Origin: Oligoflexales bacterium
GTDB lineage: Bacteria; Bdellovibrionota_B; Oligoflexia; Oligoflexales; RGVZ01
Reading direction: 5' to 3'
NCBI GenBank assembly: GCA_947468665.1
Contig: CANILH010000009.1
Coordinates: 1-63,324 of the forward strand
Length of the DNA stretch: 63,324 nucleotides
A model generated the notes under the pieces. The model worked only from the letters and a program-made list of their open reading frames with translations. It was not told the DNA's origin and ran no database searches. Made by a program: the position numbers and the translations under genes. This document shows positions 45,045-53,748 of the stretch, piece by piece; the stretch's first letter is position 1; each line of letters opens with the position of its first letter.

Positions 45045-47246
45045 ATGAAGACATTTCTATCTGCGTTATTGGTAACCTCGTCGTCTCTGATCGCTCTGAC
45101 ATCGTGTCACTCAGAGGTGAAATTTGCTGGTGGAACCGGACACACATATGACGCTGTATCAAGTCAGGTTTTTAATTTTACTGCGTCTACTATCGCGGAT
45201 GGAAGCGTCAGTATCAAAGACAGCGGCCGCTATACAGCCGTAGATATTACACAAGCTGAAACAAGGCCATCTCAGGTTATTCAGCCGCAGTTAACGCGCA
45301 AATCGTATGATGACGTGTTTAAGCAGGGGCATAACGCGCGGTTTAGTACCGAGACCTTCCAGCTTAGCGAGGCTGGGATGCTGGATCTTCTGCTGGTCAT
45401 TGATGACTCCAGTTCCATGAAAGAGGAACAGGACATGGTCGCTACGGGACTTTCAGCCCTGATCGGCGACTTTAATGATACCAACTGGCAGATCGCCGTG
45501 ATCTCTACGACCGATGAGTGCGTAACAAAGGACAATCTCATTACAAAGGGAGACATAAACGCGGAGGCAAAGTTCTCCGCCGCCGTAAGACGGGGAACCA
45601 ACGGGAGCAGTATCGAGATGGGCTTTCCGAAGTCCATCCTCGCGCTGAAGGGAGAGTGCAGCGGGATTTTTCGTAATGGCCTCAAGTGGGTCCGACCAGG
45701 CTCATCATTGGGTGTTATGATACTTAGTGATGAGGACAATTGCGGCTCGGCCCCGGGCGAGGTGGATAAATGCCGTAATGTGTACGGAAAGAACGCCGGT
45801 GAGATGGTAAGTTTTTTAAGGTCCATCCGCGCGCCTGAAGAGGCGAAAATATACGCCATAGTTGATAAGGACGGAACCTGCCCCAACGCAGGCGGTACCG
45901 GGACAATGTATGTCCAGGCGGCAGCCCTTACAAACGGCACCGTCGGGTCAATTTGCCATGATTTCACGCAGGCGAATGGTTATTCCGACTATCTGAAGTC
46001 TGTTTCCAAGGATGTCAGCCGGTTAATCAAAAGACAGTTTACGCTTTCCGCTGTGCCAGACCTCGCTTTGTTTGATGTGTTTGTTGACGGTCAGAAGGTT
46101 GACGCGACCGGAGCGTTTACAGTTGTCGGTAAAGTCGTCTATATCGACCCCGTGCGATTCAAAGTGGGTCAAAAAATCACGTTCTCTTATTCACACGACG
46201 CGATTCCAATGTTTAGCAGTGTTGCCGCCCAGGCAACACCTGATATGAGCTCCGTAAAAATCTCGGTAAACGGTATAGCTCTCTCTCAAGACACTGATTT
46301 TACCTTTGATCCCGTAAAGCGGGAATTTGCATTCGCGAAGATGCCACCTGAGGACGCGAAAGTCACGGTAAGCTACATAGAGGACTTGAAACTGCTGACT
46401 CACTTCGGCGTTGATTTAACTGGCGTTCGACCAGATACACTGGCCGTTTCGGTAAATGGCGTCGCAGTTGACTCCAAAAATTACTCGTATGGTCGGACCG
46501 GCATTGATTTTCCGACGCCACCCACAGACGGAGCTTACGTCACAGTCTCGTGGAAAACTGAGGCGAATAAAATATTGTCTTATGCGGCCGCTATCAATGA
46601 CGCGCGTCATGTCGCCGCGTGGACTCTAAAAGACAAAAAAACGGGCGACGACGTCGCTGCCCAGTGGGATCAGAAGAACCTTGTATTCACGCCTGACAAT
46701 GTCGTAGAAGGCAAAGAGCTTTCTCTTGTCGTTGACTTTGGCGCAAAATCATCAGTGAGGACAGTGGATCTTCCCGATGTCCGTATAGATGACGATGTAA
46801 AAATTGTCGCAGATGGCCAAGATGGTATCTGTTCTCCTAAAGATAAACCCGTCTATGATACTGGTGGAGCTCCGCCAACGGCCATGGCGGATGTCTCAAA
46901 GGATGATTTACAAGACACCCCAGACACTGGGAACAATAAAGACCCGTCGTGGAAGTCCAGGTATAAGGGCAGTGAACTTGAGATCCAGTGTAAAGACGAT
47001 ATGGACTATACAGATCTCGCGATACACTACAAACATGAGGTTTCCCGTACAAATCATTTCAAGGTAAGTCTTCCTGAAGGAGTTAACCCGGACGGCGACA
47101 ACCTCGCATGGAAGGTGTTTATCGCTGGGGTGCCAATCAAGCAGTTTAAGAGAACTGGCGCGGAGGTCGAAATAGAGGATGACCTTCTCCCACCAGAAAT
47201 CAGAGTCGACATAGAGGTCGTTACGTACACAAAAGTCACGAAATAA
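45045..47246 (+). CDS. Surface lipoprotein with von Willebrand A domain and repeated beta domains
   Basis: A 733-residue protein with a lipoprotein signal (lipobox LTSC, Cys21) and a VWA domain starting near residue 113, whose MIDAS D-x-S-x-S is Asp120, Ser122, Ser124 (VIDDSSSM), followed by SDEDNC. Residues about 340-506 hold three similar repeats of roughly 45-50 residues ending in VTVSY- or ITFSYS-like strands. A low-complexity, Asp-rich linker and a final beta region follow. VWA domains bind proteins through a metal ion, so an adhesin or surface receptor role is inferred. A FliA-like promoter precedes it; a terminator follows at 47262. Confidence 0.85.
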   Translation: MKTFLSALLVTSSSLIALTSCHSEVKFAGGTGHTYDAVSSQVFNFTASTIADGSVSIKDSGRYTAVDITQAETRPSQVIQPQLTRKSYDDVFKQGHNARFSTETFQLSEAGMLDLLLVIDDSSSMKEEQDMVATGLSALIGDFNDTNWQIAVISTTDECVTKDNLITKGDINAEAKFSAAVRRGTNGSSIEMGFPKSILALKGECSGIFRNGLKWVRPGSSLGVMILSDEDNCGSAPGEVDKCRNVYGKNAGEMVSFLRSIRAPEEAKIYAIVDKDGTCPNAGGTGTMYVQAAALTNGTVGSICHDFTQANGYSDYLKSVSKDVSRLIKRQFTLSAVPDLALFDVFVDGQKVDATGAFTVVGKVVYIDPVRFKVGQKITFSYSHDAIPMFSSVAAQATPDMSSVKISVNGIALSQDTDFTFDPVKREFAFAKMPPEDAKVTVSYIEDLKLLTHFGVDLTGVRPDTLAVSVNGVAVDSKNYSYGRTGIDFPTPPTDGAYVTVSWKTEANKILSYAAAINDARHVAAWTLKDKKTGDDVAAQWDQKNLVFTPDNVVEGKELSLVVDFGAKSSVRTVDLPDVRIDDDVKIVADGQDGICSPKDKPVYDTGGAPPTAMADVSKDDLQDTPDTGNNKDPSWKSRYKGSELEIQCKDDMDYTDLAIHYKHEVSRTNHFKVSLPEGVNPDGDNLAWKVFIAGVPIKQFKRTGAEVEIEDDLLPPEIRVDIEVVTYTKVTK

Positions 47247-47261
47247 TCTGAATATAAAATG

Positions 47262-47299
47262 AAAAAGCTCCACGGGCGATGGCCTTGGCGCTTTTTTTT
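47262..47299 (+). terminator. Intrinsic terminator after the VWA lipoprotein gene
   Basis: AAAAAGC pairs with GCTTTTT around an interrupted inner stem (CCA/TGG, GGC/GCC), followed by eight T. Confidence 0.8.
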
Positions 47300-47310
47300 C
47301 GTCAAGTTTA

Positions 47311-47321
47311 TGTGCTATAAG
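47311..47321 (+). promoter_or_regulatory. Extended -10 promoter element before the YbhN-type gene
   Basis: TGCTATAAG fits the TGnTATAAT extended -10, 28 bp before the GTG start; no good -35 is seen. Confidence 0.4.
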
Positions 47322-47348
47322 AGGACCTTGTAATGGGGAGGCTGATCG

Positions 47349-48356
47349 GTGCAGGCAGGCAAAAATATTTTAATTAATGTTCTAAAAATGACATTTGTGG
47401 CTCTTTTACTCTGGTGGATGGCTGCATCAGGCCGTCTATCGTGGTCTCAGATGGCCATTATTTTGAACAGGCCAGACGCTTTGGCGGCAAGTGTCGCCGT
47501 TTGGTTATTTGGCCCCGTGCTTCTTGGGACAGCGCGCTGGTGGCTTCTTATGCGGGGAGCTGGCCTGAAATGCGGATATTTCCGCGCCATGAAGCTTCAA
47601 TTGGTCGGCTTTTTCTTCAATACCGCCATGCCAGGGGCTGTCGGTGGTGACATCATAAAGGCCATTTACATTATGCGCGAGCAACCAGCCGGAGGTGGTA
47701 AGACGCCCGCGATGCTCAGCGTGCTTTTGGACCGCATAGTCGGTCTTATCGGACTGTTTGTTATGGGGGTTGTCGCGGCAGGATTTTCATACCGGCAGTT
47801 GGTCAGTAATCCGGTTACTGCGCAGCTGATGAGTGGATTGGCGTTGGTGGTATTGCTTAGTGCTGTATTTTTAGGGCTCGTTTTCTTGCCATATCCTGAT
47901 GGGCGAGATCCATTTAAAAAAATACTCTCGCAGACACTACCGGGCTTTTCAGTGCTCCATGGGATTTATGAGGCTCTGCGCAGCTACAGGAAGAAACCCG
48001 GAATTCTTATTTCGACCATTATGATTTCTGTGTTTATTCAGGTCATATTTTTGTTTTTTATGGGATTTATCGGCCGTATTATGTATGGGTCTGACGCCTT
48101 TGATCAGACGCTGCTTGCCCCGATATTTCCATTTGGTATTTTAATAACAGCCATCCCTCTCGCGCCAGGGGGGCTTGGCGTGGGGCATGCCGCCTTTGAT
48201 AAATTGTTTGCCCTGGTTGGGCTTCCTGGTGGGGCAAATGTCTTTAACGCCTATGTTTTAAGTCAGCTTTTGCTGAATTTCCTAGGCATCATTCCATACC
48301 TCTCAATGAAAACATCTATTGCCGGGACGTCGCCAGATCAAGTTCAGGTAATCTGA
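47349..48356 (+). CDS. YbhN/UPF0104-family multi-pass membrane protein
   Basis: A 335-residue inner-membrane protein with about eight hydrophobic segments and the family signature GAVGGDIIKAIYIMR near residue 97, together with VLLDRIVGLIGLF and the C-terminal LAPGGLGVGHAAF. Relatives are the lysyl-phosphatidylglycerol synthase flippase half and putative isoprenoid or lipid transporters. The GTG start has GGGGAGG seven bases upstream. It lies after the VWA lipoprotein terminator and before the single-receiver TPR gene (48 bp), with which it may be co-transcribed. Confidence 0.85.
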   Translation: MQAGKNILINVLKMTFVALLLWWMAASGRLSWSQMAIILNRPDALAASVAVWLFGPVLLGTARWWLLMRGAGLKCGYFRAMKLQLVGFFFNTAMPGAVGGDIIKAIYIMREQPAGGGKTPAMLSVLLDRIVGLIGLFVMGVVAAGFSYRQLVSNPVTAQLMSGLALVVLLSAVFLGLVFLPYPDGRDPFKKILSQTLPGFSVLHGIYEALRSYRKKPGILISTIMISVFIQVIFLFFMGFIGRIMYGSDAFDQTLLAPIFPFGILITAIPLAPGGLGVGHAAFDKLFALVGLPGGANVFNAYVLSQLLLNFLGIIPYLSMKTSIAGTSPDQVQVI

Positions 48357-48404
48357 TACCGATATAATTCAACAAACTTGCTATTCCTTGCGGAGGCTAG
48401 AACG

Positions 48405-49697
48405 TTGGCAAACCTGATTGAAAAAGTCATCATCGTTGATGAAAGCGACGGCAACGTCCTTTTTTGGGAGATGCTGCTGACGGATCTTAAGCTTACGATT
48501 TTCAAGGCGCGAACCGGCGCGAAGGCGCTTGAAGTCATCGAGAAAGAGGACATTCAATTGGCGATTGTGGCATGGGAGCTTAGCTCCATGTCTGGCGCGA
48601 TTCTTCTTCAGAAAGTCAAGGCTAATACGAAGAGACGCCGGATGCCGTTTATAATTTACTCAAAACGAATGTCCGATGAAGATGTGCAAATTACGCGTGA
48701 AATCGGCGTGGATAACGTTTTAAATATGCCGTTTGATAAAGCGAAGGTTAGGGAGATTATAACCCGTCTGATCGAGGACGAATCCAATATCAGCCCTCTC
48801 GAGGTAAAGCTGCGTCATATGGAAGACTTCCTTGGGGAGGGTAAACCCACTGAGGTACTAAAAATGGTTGGACCTCACGTTAGCGAACAAGGGCCTCACC
48901 TACCTCGCTATAAAACAATTATCGCCGAGACATTCCTCCAGATTGGGAATCTTGACAAAGCTCTGAAAGCGGCAGATGAATGTCTCGAGGTTGATGGAAG
49001 CTATCTTCCGGGACTTTATATCAAAGCCAGGCTGTTATCCGCCTGGGGGAGGCATAATGAGGCTATCGCGGTATTAAAAGCGGTCGCGGAAAGTCGTCCG
49101 CAAAGTATTCAACCGCTGGTAAATCTCGGATCAGCGTATATTTCCGCCGATAAAATTGAGGATGCGAAAAAAACTATCGATAAGATCAGCAGCCTTGACC
49201 CGGATTGCGAGGAGACCAAAGACAATAAGGGCAAAATTGCGTTGAAAGAGGGAAATATTGGACTGGCAGCGCAGCTATTGAGTGAGACTCAAAATGGCGA
49301 CGAGATCGCGCGCTTTTACAATAGTATCGGTATATCCATGGTGGCAAAAGGGGATTTCGAAAGTGGGATAGAAACATACCAAAGCGCGATTAAAATTCTG
49401 TCGTCTAAGACAAAATTACATCTGTTGTTTTTTAACCTGGCTCTCGCGTATCGCAAAAAAGGCGATATTCAAAATGAAGTCGCCTATTTCTGCGAAAGCT
49501 ATGTGACGGAACCGTCGTTTGAGAAGGCCTATGCCTGCATCGCGCGCGGTGTCCAGGAGGCCAATGTAAAGGGGGTAACACTCAATATGCCGACACTGAA
49601 CGCAGTGTTGGCGCGGAGGAAGGTCTTTTTAACCGAGAATCCGAAGGCGGCGGAGAGAATAAAAGAGCGCCTTGAAAAGGCATCGGCGGCTAGTTGA
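48405..49697 (+). CDS. Single pseudo-receiver protein with TPR repeats
   Basis: A 430-residue protein: an N-terminal receiver (residues about 5-120; VIIVDESDG, LAIVAWELSSMSG, NVLNMPF) whose phosphorylation site is Ala56 and whose usual switch lysine is Met, so it cannot be phosphorylated in the normal way; then TPR repeats (about 125-400). It resembles the second half of the 42493 product. I chose TTG at 48405, which has GGAGG eight bases upstream; a start at 48378 is less likely. No output domain; a scaffold role is inferred. Confidence 0.78.
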   Translation: MANLIEKVIIVDESDGNVLFWEMLLTDLKLTIFKARTGAKALEVIEKEDIQLAIVAWELSSMSGAILLQKVKANTKRRRMPFIIYSKRMSDEDVQITREIGVDNVLNMPFDKAKVREIITRLIEDESNISPLEVKLRHMEDFLGEGKPTEVLKMVGPHVSEQGPHLPRYKTIIAETFLQIGNLDKALKAADECLEVDGSYLPGLYIKARLLSAWGRHNEAIAVLKAVAESRPQSIQPLVNLGSAYISADKIEDAKKTIDKISSLDPDCEETKDNKGKIALKEGNIGLAAQLLSETQNGDEIARFYNSIGISMVAKGDFESGIETYQSAIKILSSKTKLHLLFFNLALAYRKKGDIQNEVAYFCESYVTEPSFEKAYACIARGVQEANVKGVTLNMPTLNAVLARRKVFLTENPKAAERIKERLEKASAAS

Positions 49698-49722
49698 CTG
49701 AGTATAACGAGGGGTTGATATT

Positions 49723-50508
49723 ATGACATTGCTTCAAAGACCCGGCGCCACCATAAACTATGAGTTCATTGGAGAAAAGAATACGCCGGTCGTTACGCTT
49801 GTTAATGGCCATACAAGATCAAGCAGTGATTTTCGGATGATGGCAAGGATTCTCGCGGGCGATGGGATTGCGGTCTTATCGCTTGATAATCGCGCCGCTG
49901 GTAAATCAGAGGCTGAGGGCTCATTTACAATTAAAGACATGTGCGCTGACGTGGTTGCCATTTGGGATGAAATCGGCATTCAGAAGTCGAGCCTGCTAGG
50001 CATATCAATGGGTGGATTTATCTCGTTGGGGATAGCGATCACATTTCCGGCGAGGGTCAACAACCTGATCCTGGTATCTACGGCGCCGGAGGCCCGCTAC
50101 ATTAATCCAACGAGTGGCGGCTGGATTAGTGAGGGAAACGAGCTTGATAAAAGAATGCGCACCTATTTCGCTCCGGGATTCGTGGAGCGAAATCCAGTAT
50201 TATTCAATACGATGGTTAGTCAGATCCGGCAGGCTATTGACTCCGGGCAATTTACCAAACGGTCCGACATGCAGCGTGAGGCGCTCCGCGGGGCCGAATG
50301 GACATCACAACTTGGAAAGATTTCCGCGCGAACATTAATCATCCACGGGCAGCAAGACCTGGTAATAGACCTGGCAGCCGGGGAACTTTTATCGCAAGAA
50401 ATACCCGGAGCAAAAATTGAGGTGATAGCGAACGCCGGCCACCTGCTTCTCGCGGAGGCTCCCAAAGAACTCTATCGCCTGGTCCAGGAATTTTTGAGGG
50501 AGAGATGA
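49723..50508 (+). CDS. Alpha/beta-hydrolase fold protein
   Basis: A 261-residue protein with the nucleophile elbow GISMGGF (Ser95), LDNRAAGKS, the acid strand IIHGQQDLVID and histidine in NAGHLLLAEAP, a full triad. Substrate unknown. It follows the TPR gene by 25 bp and is convergent with the flagellar operon end, 3 bp away. Confidence 0.85.
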   Translation: MTLLQRPGATINYEFIGEKNTPVVTLVNGHTRSSSDFRMMARILAGDGIAVLSLDNRAAGKSEAEGSFTIKDMCADVVAIWDEIGIQKSSLLGISMGGFISLGIAITFPARVNNLILVSTAPEARYINPTSGGWISEGNELDKRMRTYFAPGFVERNPVLFNTMVSQIRQAIDSGQFTKRSDMQREALRGAEWTSQLGKISARTLIIHGQQDLVIDLAAGELLSQEIPGAKIEVIANAGHLLLAEAPKELYRLVQEFLRER

Positions 50509-50511
50509 TTT

Positions 50512-51102
50512 TTAGGGAGTGCCGGCGACGAGTCGGACTTCCTGCGCGCTGACGCCGAGATCACTCGCTATGCGCTCAGGTTGGATGCCTCTCGCGAGGA
50601 GTGCGCGGATGTCGGCGTAGCGACGGACCTCGAGTTGCTCCACAATGTCTTCCCAGGAATCTCCCGCATTCAGTAGTTTGGCGGCGTTCTCCGCGCGGGC
50701 AACTACCCGCGCGAGCAACTCCCGCTCTTTGTGCGCGTCCTTTGACAGCTGGGCGATAAAATGCTGCTTCTCGTTAAGCGCCCGCATTGGTGAGTCGAGT
50801 TTTTGGGAGATGTTGGCGATAATCACATCCACTTCTTTAGTAATCTCGGAGACGCCCTGCCTGACCTCTTGCTCCGCCTCAGTCGCCAATAATTGGACCT
50901 GATCCCTAAGGGTTCGCACCTGATTTTGTGTTGCTTGCAATTCTGCACGGATCTGGGCCCGCAATTCGGAGAGCAGGCCTCGTTCTTCAGTCAGCTCGCG
51001 AACAACTTCCTGACTGTCAGTTTGCCGTCTCTGCAGGCGTAAGAATGCGAACACGATGAAGACATCAGCCAATACTACACAAAGGAGGACCATGCCAACC
51101 AT
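50512..51102 (-). CDS. Membrane-anchored coiled-coil protein at the end of the flagellar operon
   Basis: A 196-residue protein with one N-terminal membrane segment (about residues 2-20), a long coiled coil (about 25-150) and a C-terminal helix-turn-helix-like end (YADIRALLARGIQPERIASDLG) that recalls DUF2802/DUF6115 proteins of flagellar loci. It lies 3 bp after the PilZ-like gene. Role unknown; a structural or regulatory part of motility is inferred from position. Confidence 0.65.
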   Translation of the reverse strand: MVGMVLLCVVLADVFIVFAFLRLQRRQTDSQEVVRELTEERGLLSELRAQIRAELQATQNQVRTLRDQVQLLATEAEQEVRQGVSEITKEVDVIIANISQKLDSPMRALNEKQHFIAQLSKDAHKERELLARVVARAENAAKLLNAGDSWEDIVEQLEVRRYADIRALLARGIQPERIASDLGVSAQEVRLVAGTP

Positions 51103-51105
51103 AAT

Positions 51106-51591
51106 TCACCCCTCTTGAAGGTAATTTTTAAGAACGAGCTCGTCGGTCTCATCAATACTGACGGTTTGAACTGTTACGGATTTTTTTTTACCACGCCTTC
51201 CGATGCTCTCTACACTTATGACTTTTGCGAGAATTGGAAAGCGTGCTGGCTGGTCAGTGCGCCGATACTGTACGAAGCGAAGTTTGCGCTGCCAATAGTC
51301 AGGTATGTCAAGATGAATTCTAAGAAGGGTGCCAGGAGCGTATGACGCAGTGGTGTGAAATTCGATGCCATGGGGGCTGATGTGGACGCTCTGCGTCGCT
51401 TCTAGAGTGTCATCATCGGCCGACAGGCTGTAGGCGCCGTATTTCATGGAAACTTTACGGGTGCTGCGCGGGTATTTTTTGATAAGTGACGCGTCAAATT
51501 TTCCTGGTGATGTTGACTCAGGGACAGCCGAAGCTTGGGGGGTTGTTGATTCAATGTTCGCATTTATAACGTTTGGCTGTAAATTGCTCAT
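51106..51591 (-). CDS. PilZ-like protein
   Basis: A 161-residue protein whose residues about 40-155 match a PilZ fold: YPRSTRKVSMKYG in place of the RxxxR arm, SVHISPHGIEF for the D/NxSxxG motif, then a beta-barrel with PGTLLRIHLDIP. Both c-di-GMP motifs are imperfect, so binding is uncertain. PilZ proteins near flagellar genes act as brakes (YcgR type). It follows cheY by 26 bp. Confidence 0.7.
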   Translation of the reverse strand: MSNLQPNVINANIESTTPQASAVPESTSPGKFDASLIKKYPRSTRKVSMKYGAYSLSADDDTLEATQSVHISPHGIEFHTTASYAPGTLLRIHLDIPDYWQRKLRFVQYRRTDQPARFPILAKVISVESIGRRGKKKSVTVQTVSIDETDELVLKNYLQEG

Positions 51592-51617
51592 AAAGTATTA
51601 CCCGATCAAAATTGTGA

Positions 51618-52019
51618 TTAACTAGCTTTTCTTGTCGCAAAAACCTTCGCCAACTTTTCTTGCAGAGTTACCCCGGTAAATGGCTTCACGATGTAGTTAT
51701 TCACCCCGCTCTTTACTGCTTCGATAATATTTTCTTTTTCGGCTTCGGCTGTGACCATTAGAAATGGGAGGTGCTTAAATCTCGCGTCCGCGCGGACGGC
51801 CTTCAGAAGCTCCAGGCCGGTCATGTTGGGCATGTTCCAATCGCTTATAATAAATTCGATGTCTGGCGTAGTTTCCAGCATCTTAAATCCTTGCACGCCA
51901 TCTTCCGCCTCCACAAAGTTCGTGTAGCCGTTTTGGCGCATTAGGGTTTTAACGATGCGACGCATCGTGGGGAAGTCGTCAACTACCAGAATTTTCATGT
52001 CGGGACGGCCTAATGCCAT
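51618..52019 (-). CDS. cheY: CheY chemotaxis response regulator
   Basis: A 133-residue single receiver with all key residues: Asp14 and Asp15 (LVVDD), phosphoacceptor Asp60 (ISDWNMP), Thr90 and Lys112 (VKPF). It binds FliM when phosphorylated. ATG at 52019 has GAGGAG nine bases upstream; a longer frame to 52052 is less likely. It lies 39 bp after fliA in the flagellar operon. Its intact acceptor contrasts with the pseudo-receivers at 42493 and 48405. Confidence 0.93.
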   Translation of the reverse strand: MALGRPDMKILVVDDFPTMRRIVKTLMRQNGYTNFVEAEDGVQGFKMLETTPDIEFIISDWNMPNMTGLELLKAVRADARFKHLPFLMVTAEAEKENIIEAVKSGVNNYIVKPFTGVTLQEKLAKVFATRKAS

Positions 52020-52058
52020 GGTGTAAATCTCCTCTATGTAGTCTCTGCACAAAAGTAA

Positions 52059-52817
52059 TTAGTCAGAAAGAATCGAGCGGTGCTTCTTTAGCTTTTCTAT
52101 GGCCTGTGTGTGAAGTTGACTGACGCGTGACTCGGTGACTTCGAGAATGCGTCCAATTTCCTTCAGATTCAGATCCTCGAAATAGTAGAGTTGCAAAACG
52201 AGTTTTTGCTTCTCGGGTAGCTCGTCTATGTGTCGACGGAGGATATCCCTCGCGGAAGCGTTACGAAGTTGAGTAAATGGATTTTTTGAGTTTGGGTTCT
52301 CTAGAGAGTCTAGCAGACTTCGGCGCTCCGTATTACCGTTTGTTCCGCCGAAATCGTCAATAGAGAGAAGCTGTACACCCTTAACTTTAGCGTTCATGTC
52401 GAAGAATTCATCTATTGGCATGCCGAGGGCCTGGCTCAACTCGTCATCCGTTGCCTTTCTTCCGAACTTCTGTTCCAGATCCGAAGCCATTCTATCGAGA
52501 CGCTTGGCCTTATCTCTTACCGAGCGCGGCACCCAGTCCTGGCTTCTGAGCTCATCGAGAATCGCGCCACGAATTCGAAACTCAGCATATGTTTTAAATT
52601 TATTATCTCGGCTTGGATCATATTTATCGATAGCGTCCATTAGGCCGATGACGCCGCTGCTGATTAAATCTTCGATGTCGATATTGCTCGGCAGGCGGGA
52701 TCCGATTCTTTGTGCCACAAACCGAATTAGTGGTGAGTAGTCCATGATCAATTGATCACGTAACTTCCCATCGACTGCGGTGTTTTCCTGCTTGTATTTT
52801 TTAACGAGTGATTTCAT
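52059..52817 (-). CDS. fliA: Sigma-28 factor FliA
   Basis: A 252-residue sigma factor for late flagellar genes. Region 2 (LIRFVAQRIGSRLPSNIDIE, GVIGLMDAIDKYDPS, FRIRGAILDELRSQDWVPRSVR) and region 4 (LPEKQKLVLQLYYFEDLNLK with EVTESRVSQLHTQAI) are present and region 3 is short, as in FliA. It follows flhG by 56 bp. Candidate promoters for it occur across the window. flgM is not in the window. Confidence 0.95.
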   Translation of the reverse strand: MKSLVKKYKQENTAVDGKLRDQLIMDYSPLIRFVAQRIGSRLPSNIDIEDLISSGVIGLMDAIDKYDPSRDNKFKTYAEFRIRGAILDELRSQDWVPRSVRDKAKRLDRMASDLEQKFGRKATDDELSQALGMPIDEFFDMNAKVKGVQLLSIDDFGGTNGNTERRSLLDSLENPNSKNPFTQLRNASARDILRRHIDELPEKQKLVLQLYYFEDLNLKEIGRILEVTESRVSQLHTQAIEKLKKHRSILSD

Positions 52818-52873
52818 AGCAGCGCCTCAAAATGAGTTCAAACAATATTTTACCGCATTGCTGAGGAAACCTG

Positions 52874-53719
52874 TTACGGGTCAATAAATTGACGCCCCGC
52901 AGGAGGTGAAGACATAGCCGTCCATACGTCCCCCAACCCACCAGAACGCCCCACGAAATTACCGGATGTTAGAATTTCAGAAATCGCACACCACGCCTGC
53001 CCCCAACCTTGTCCGCACAAGGATGCTAGCGACCCCTCGGAGCCAACCTTCCGCGCGAGAATCATCCGGATTAGGCTAATGTCGTTCAAAACTGTCCCAG
53101 CGTGTCGGACATCGGAACCGCAATACATGCGGGCAACCTCTGCGATGCGACTGGCCACCCGCTTTCCTTCATCAGAGTTGATCGACTGGTTGACGATAAG
53201 CGCGCAGTCGTGACGATCGTGCTCCTCTGCCATTACTTTGATAAGCGCGTATGCGTCAGTAATAGCGTGAGGCTCTGGGGTCGTTACTACGACGAACAGG
53301 TCACTAATCGCGTTGAGCGATAAAACTGATTCAGAGATGCCCGCGCCGGTGTCCAGAAAAACTACATCATAGGTGTCCGGTAACCTGGAAAGCTCATGAA
53401 CCAGAAAGCTACGACTGAGTGGGCTCATATTTGCCAAGCGGGTTACACCAGAGCCAGACGAGATGACGTCTACTCCCTGAGGCGTTCGTGAGATGATGTC
53501 TGAAATTGACATCTCACCGTCCAGAACATTCTTTAGCGTTCCTTTTGGGTCAAGACCCATTACTACATCGACATTGGAGAGTCCAAGATCACCGTCTACA
53601 ATCAGGACGCGTGAGCCAGATTTGGCCGCCGCAAGCGCCATATTTATAGTCGTCATGGTTTTTCCGACACCGCCCTTGCCACTTGTTATCGAGACAATTT
53701 TGCCCATGCTAGCGTCCAT
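52874..53719 (-). CDS. flhG: Flagellar number regulator FlhG (FleN)
   Basis: A 281-residue MinD-like ATPase with the deviant Walker A SGKGGVGKT and VLIVDGDLGLSNVDVVMG. FlhG limits flagellar number with FlhF. Start is ATG at 53719, 30 bp after the flhF stop; an upstream open frame would overlap flhF and is unlikely. The end extends about 50 residues past the usual MinD core. It is between flhF and fliA. Confidence 0.9.
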   Translation of the reverse strand: MDASMGKIVSITSGKGGVGKTMTTINMALAAAKSGSRVLIVDGDLGLSNVDVVMGLDPKGTLKNVLDGEMSISDIISRTPQGVDVISSGSGVTRLANMSPLSRSFLVHELSRLPDTYDVVFLDTGAGISESVLSLNAISDLFVVVTTPEPHAITDAYALIKVMAEEHDRHDCALIVNQSINSDEGKRVASRIAEVARMYCGSDVRHAGTVLNDISLIRMILARKVGSEGSLASLCGQGWGQAWCAISEILTSGNFVGRSGGLGDVWTAMSSPPAGRQFIDP

Positions 53720-53748
53720 TTCTGTTGAGTGGTTAATTGGGTGATCAA

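Noticed and set aside
45281-45967. 228-codon open frame on the minus strand inside the VWA lipoprotein gene
   Set aside because: It shadows a gene with clear lipobox and MIDAS motifs; no ribosome-binding site or homologous motif is seen.
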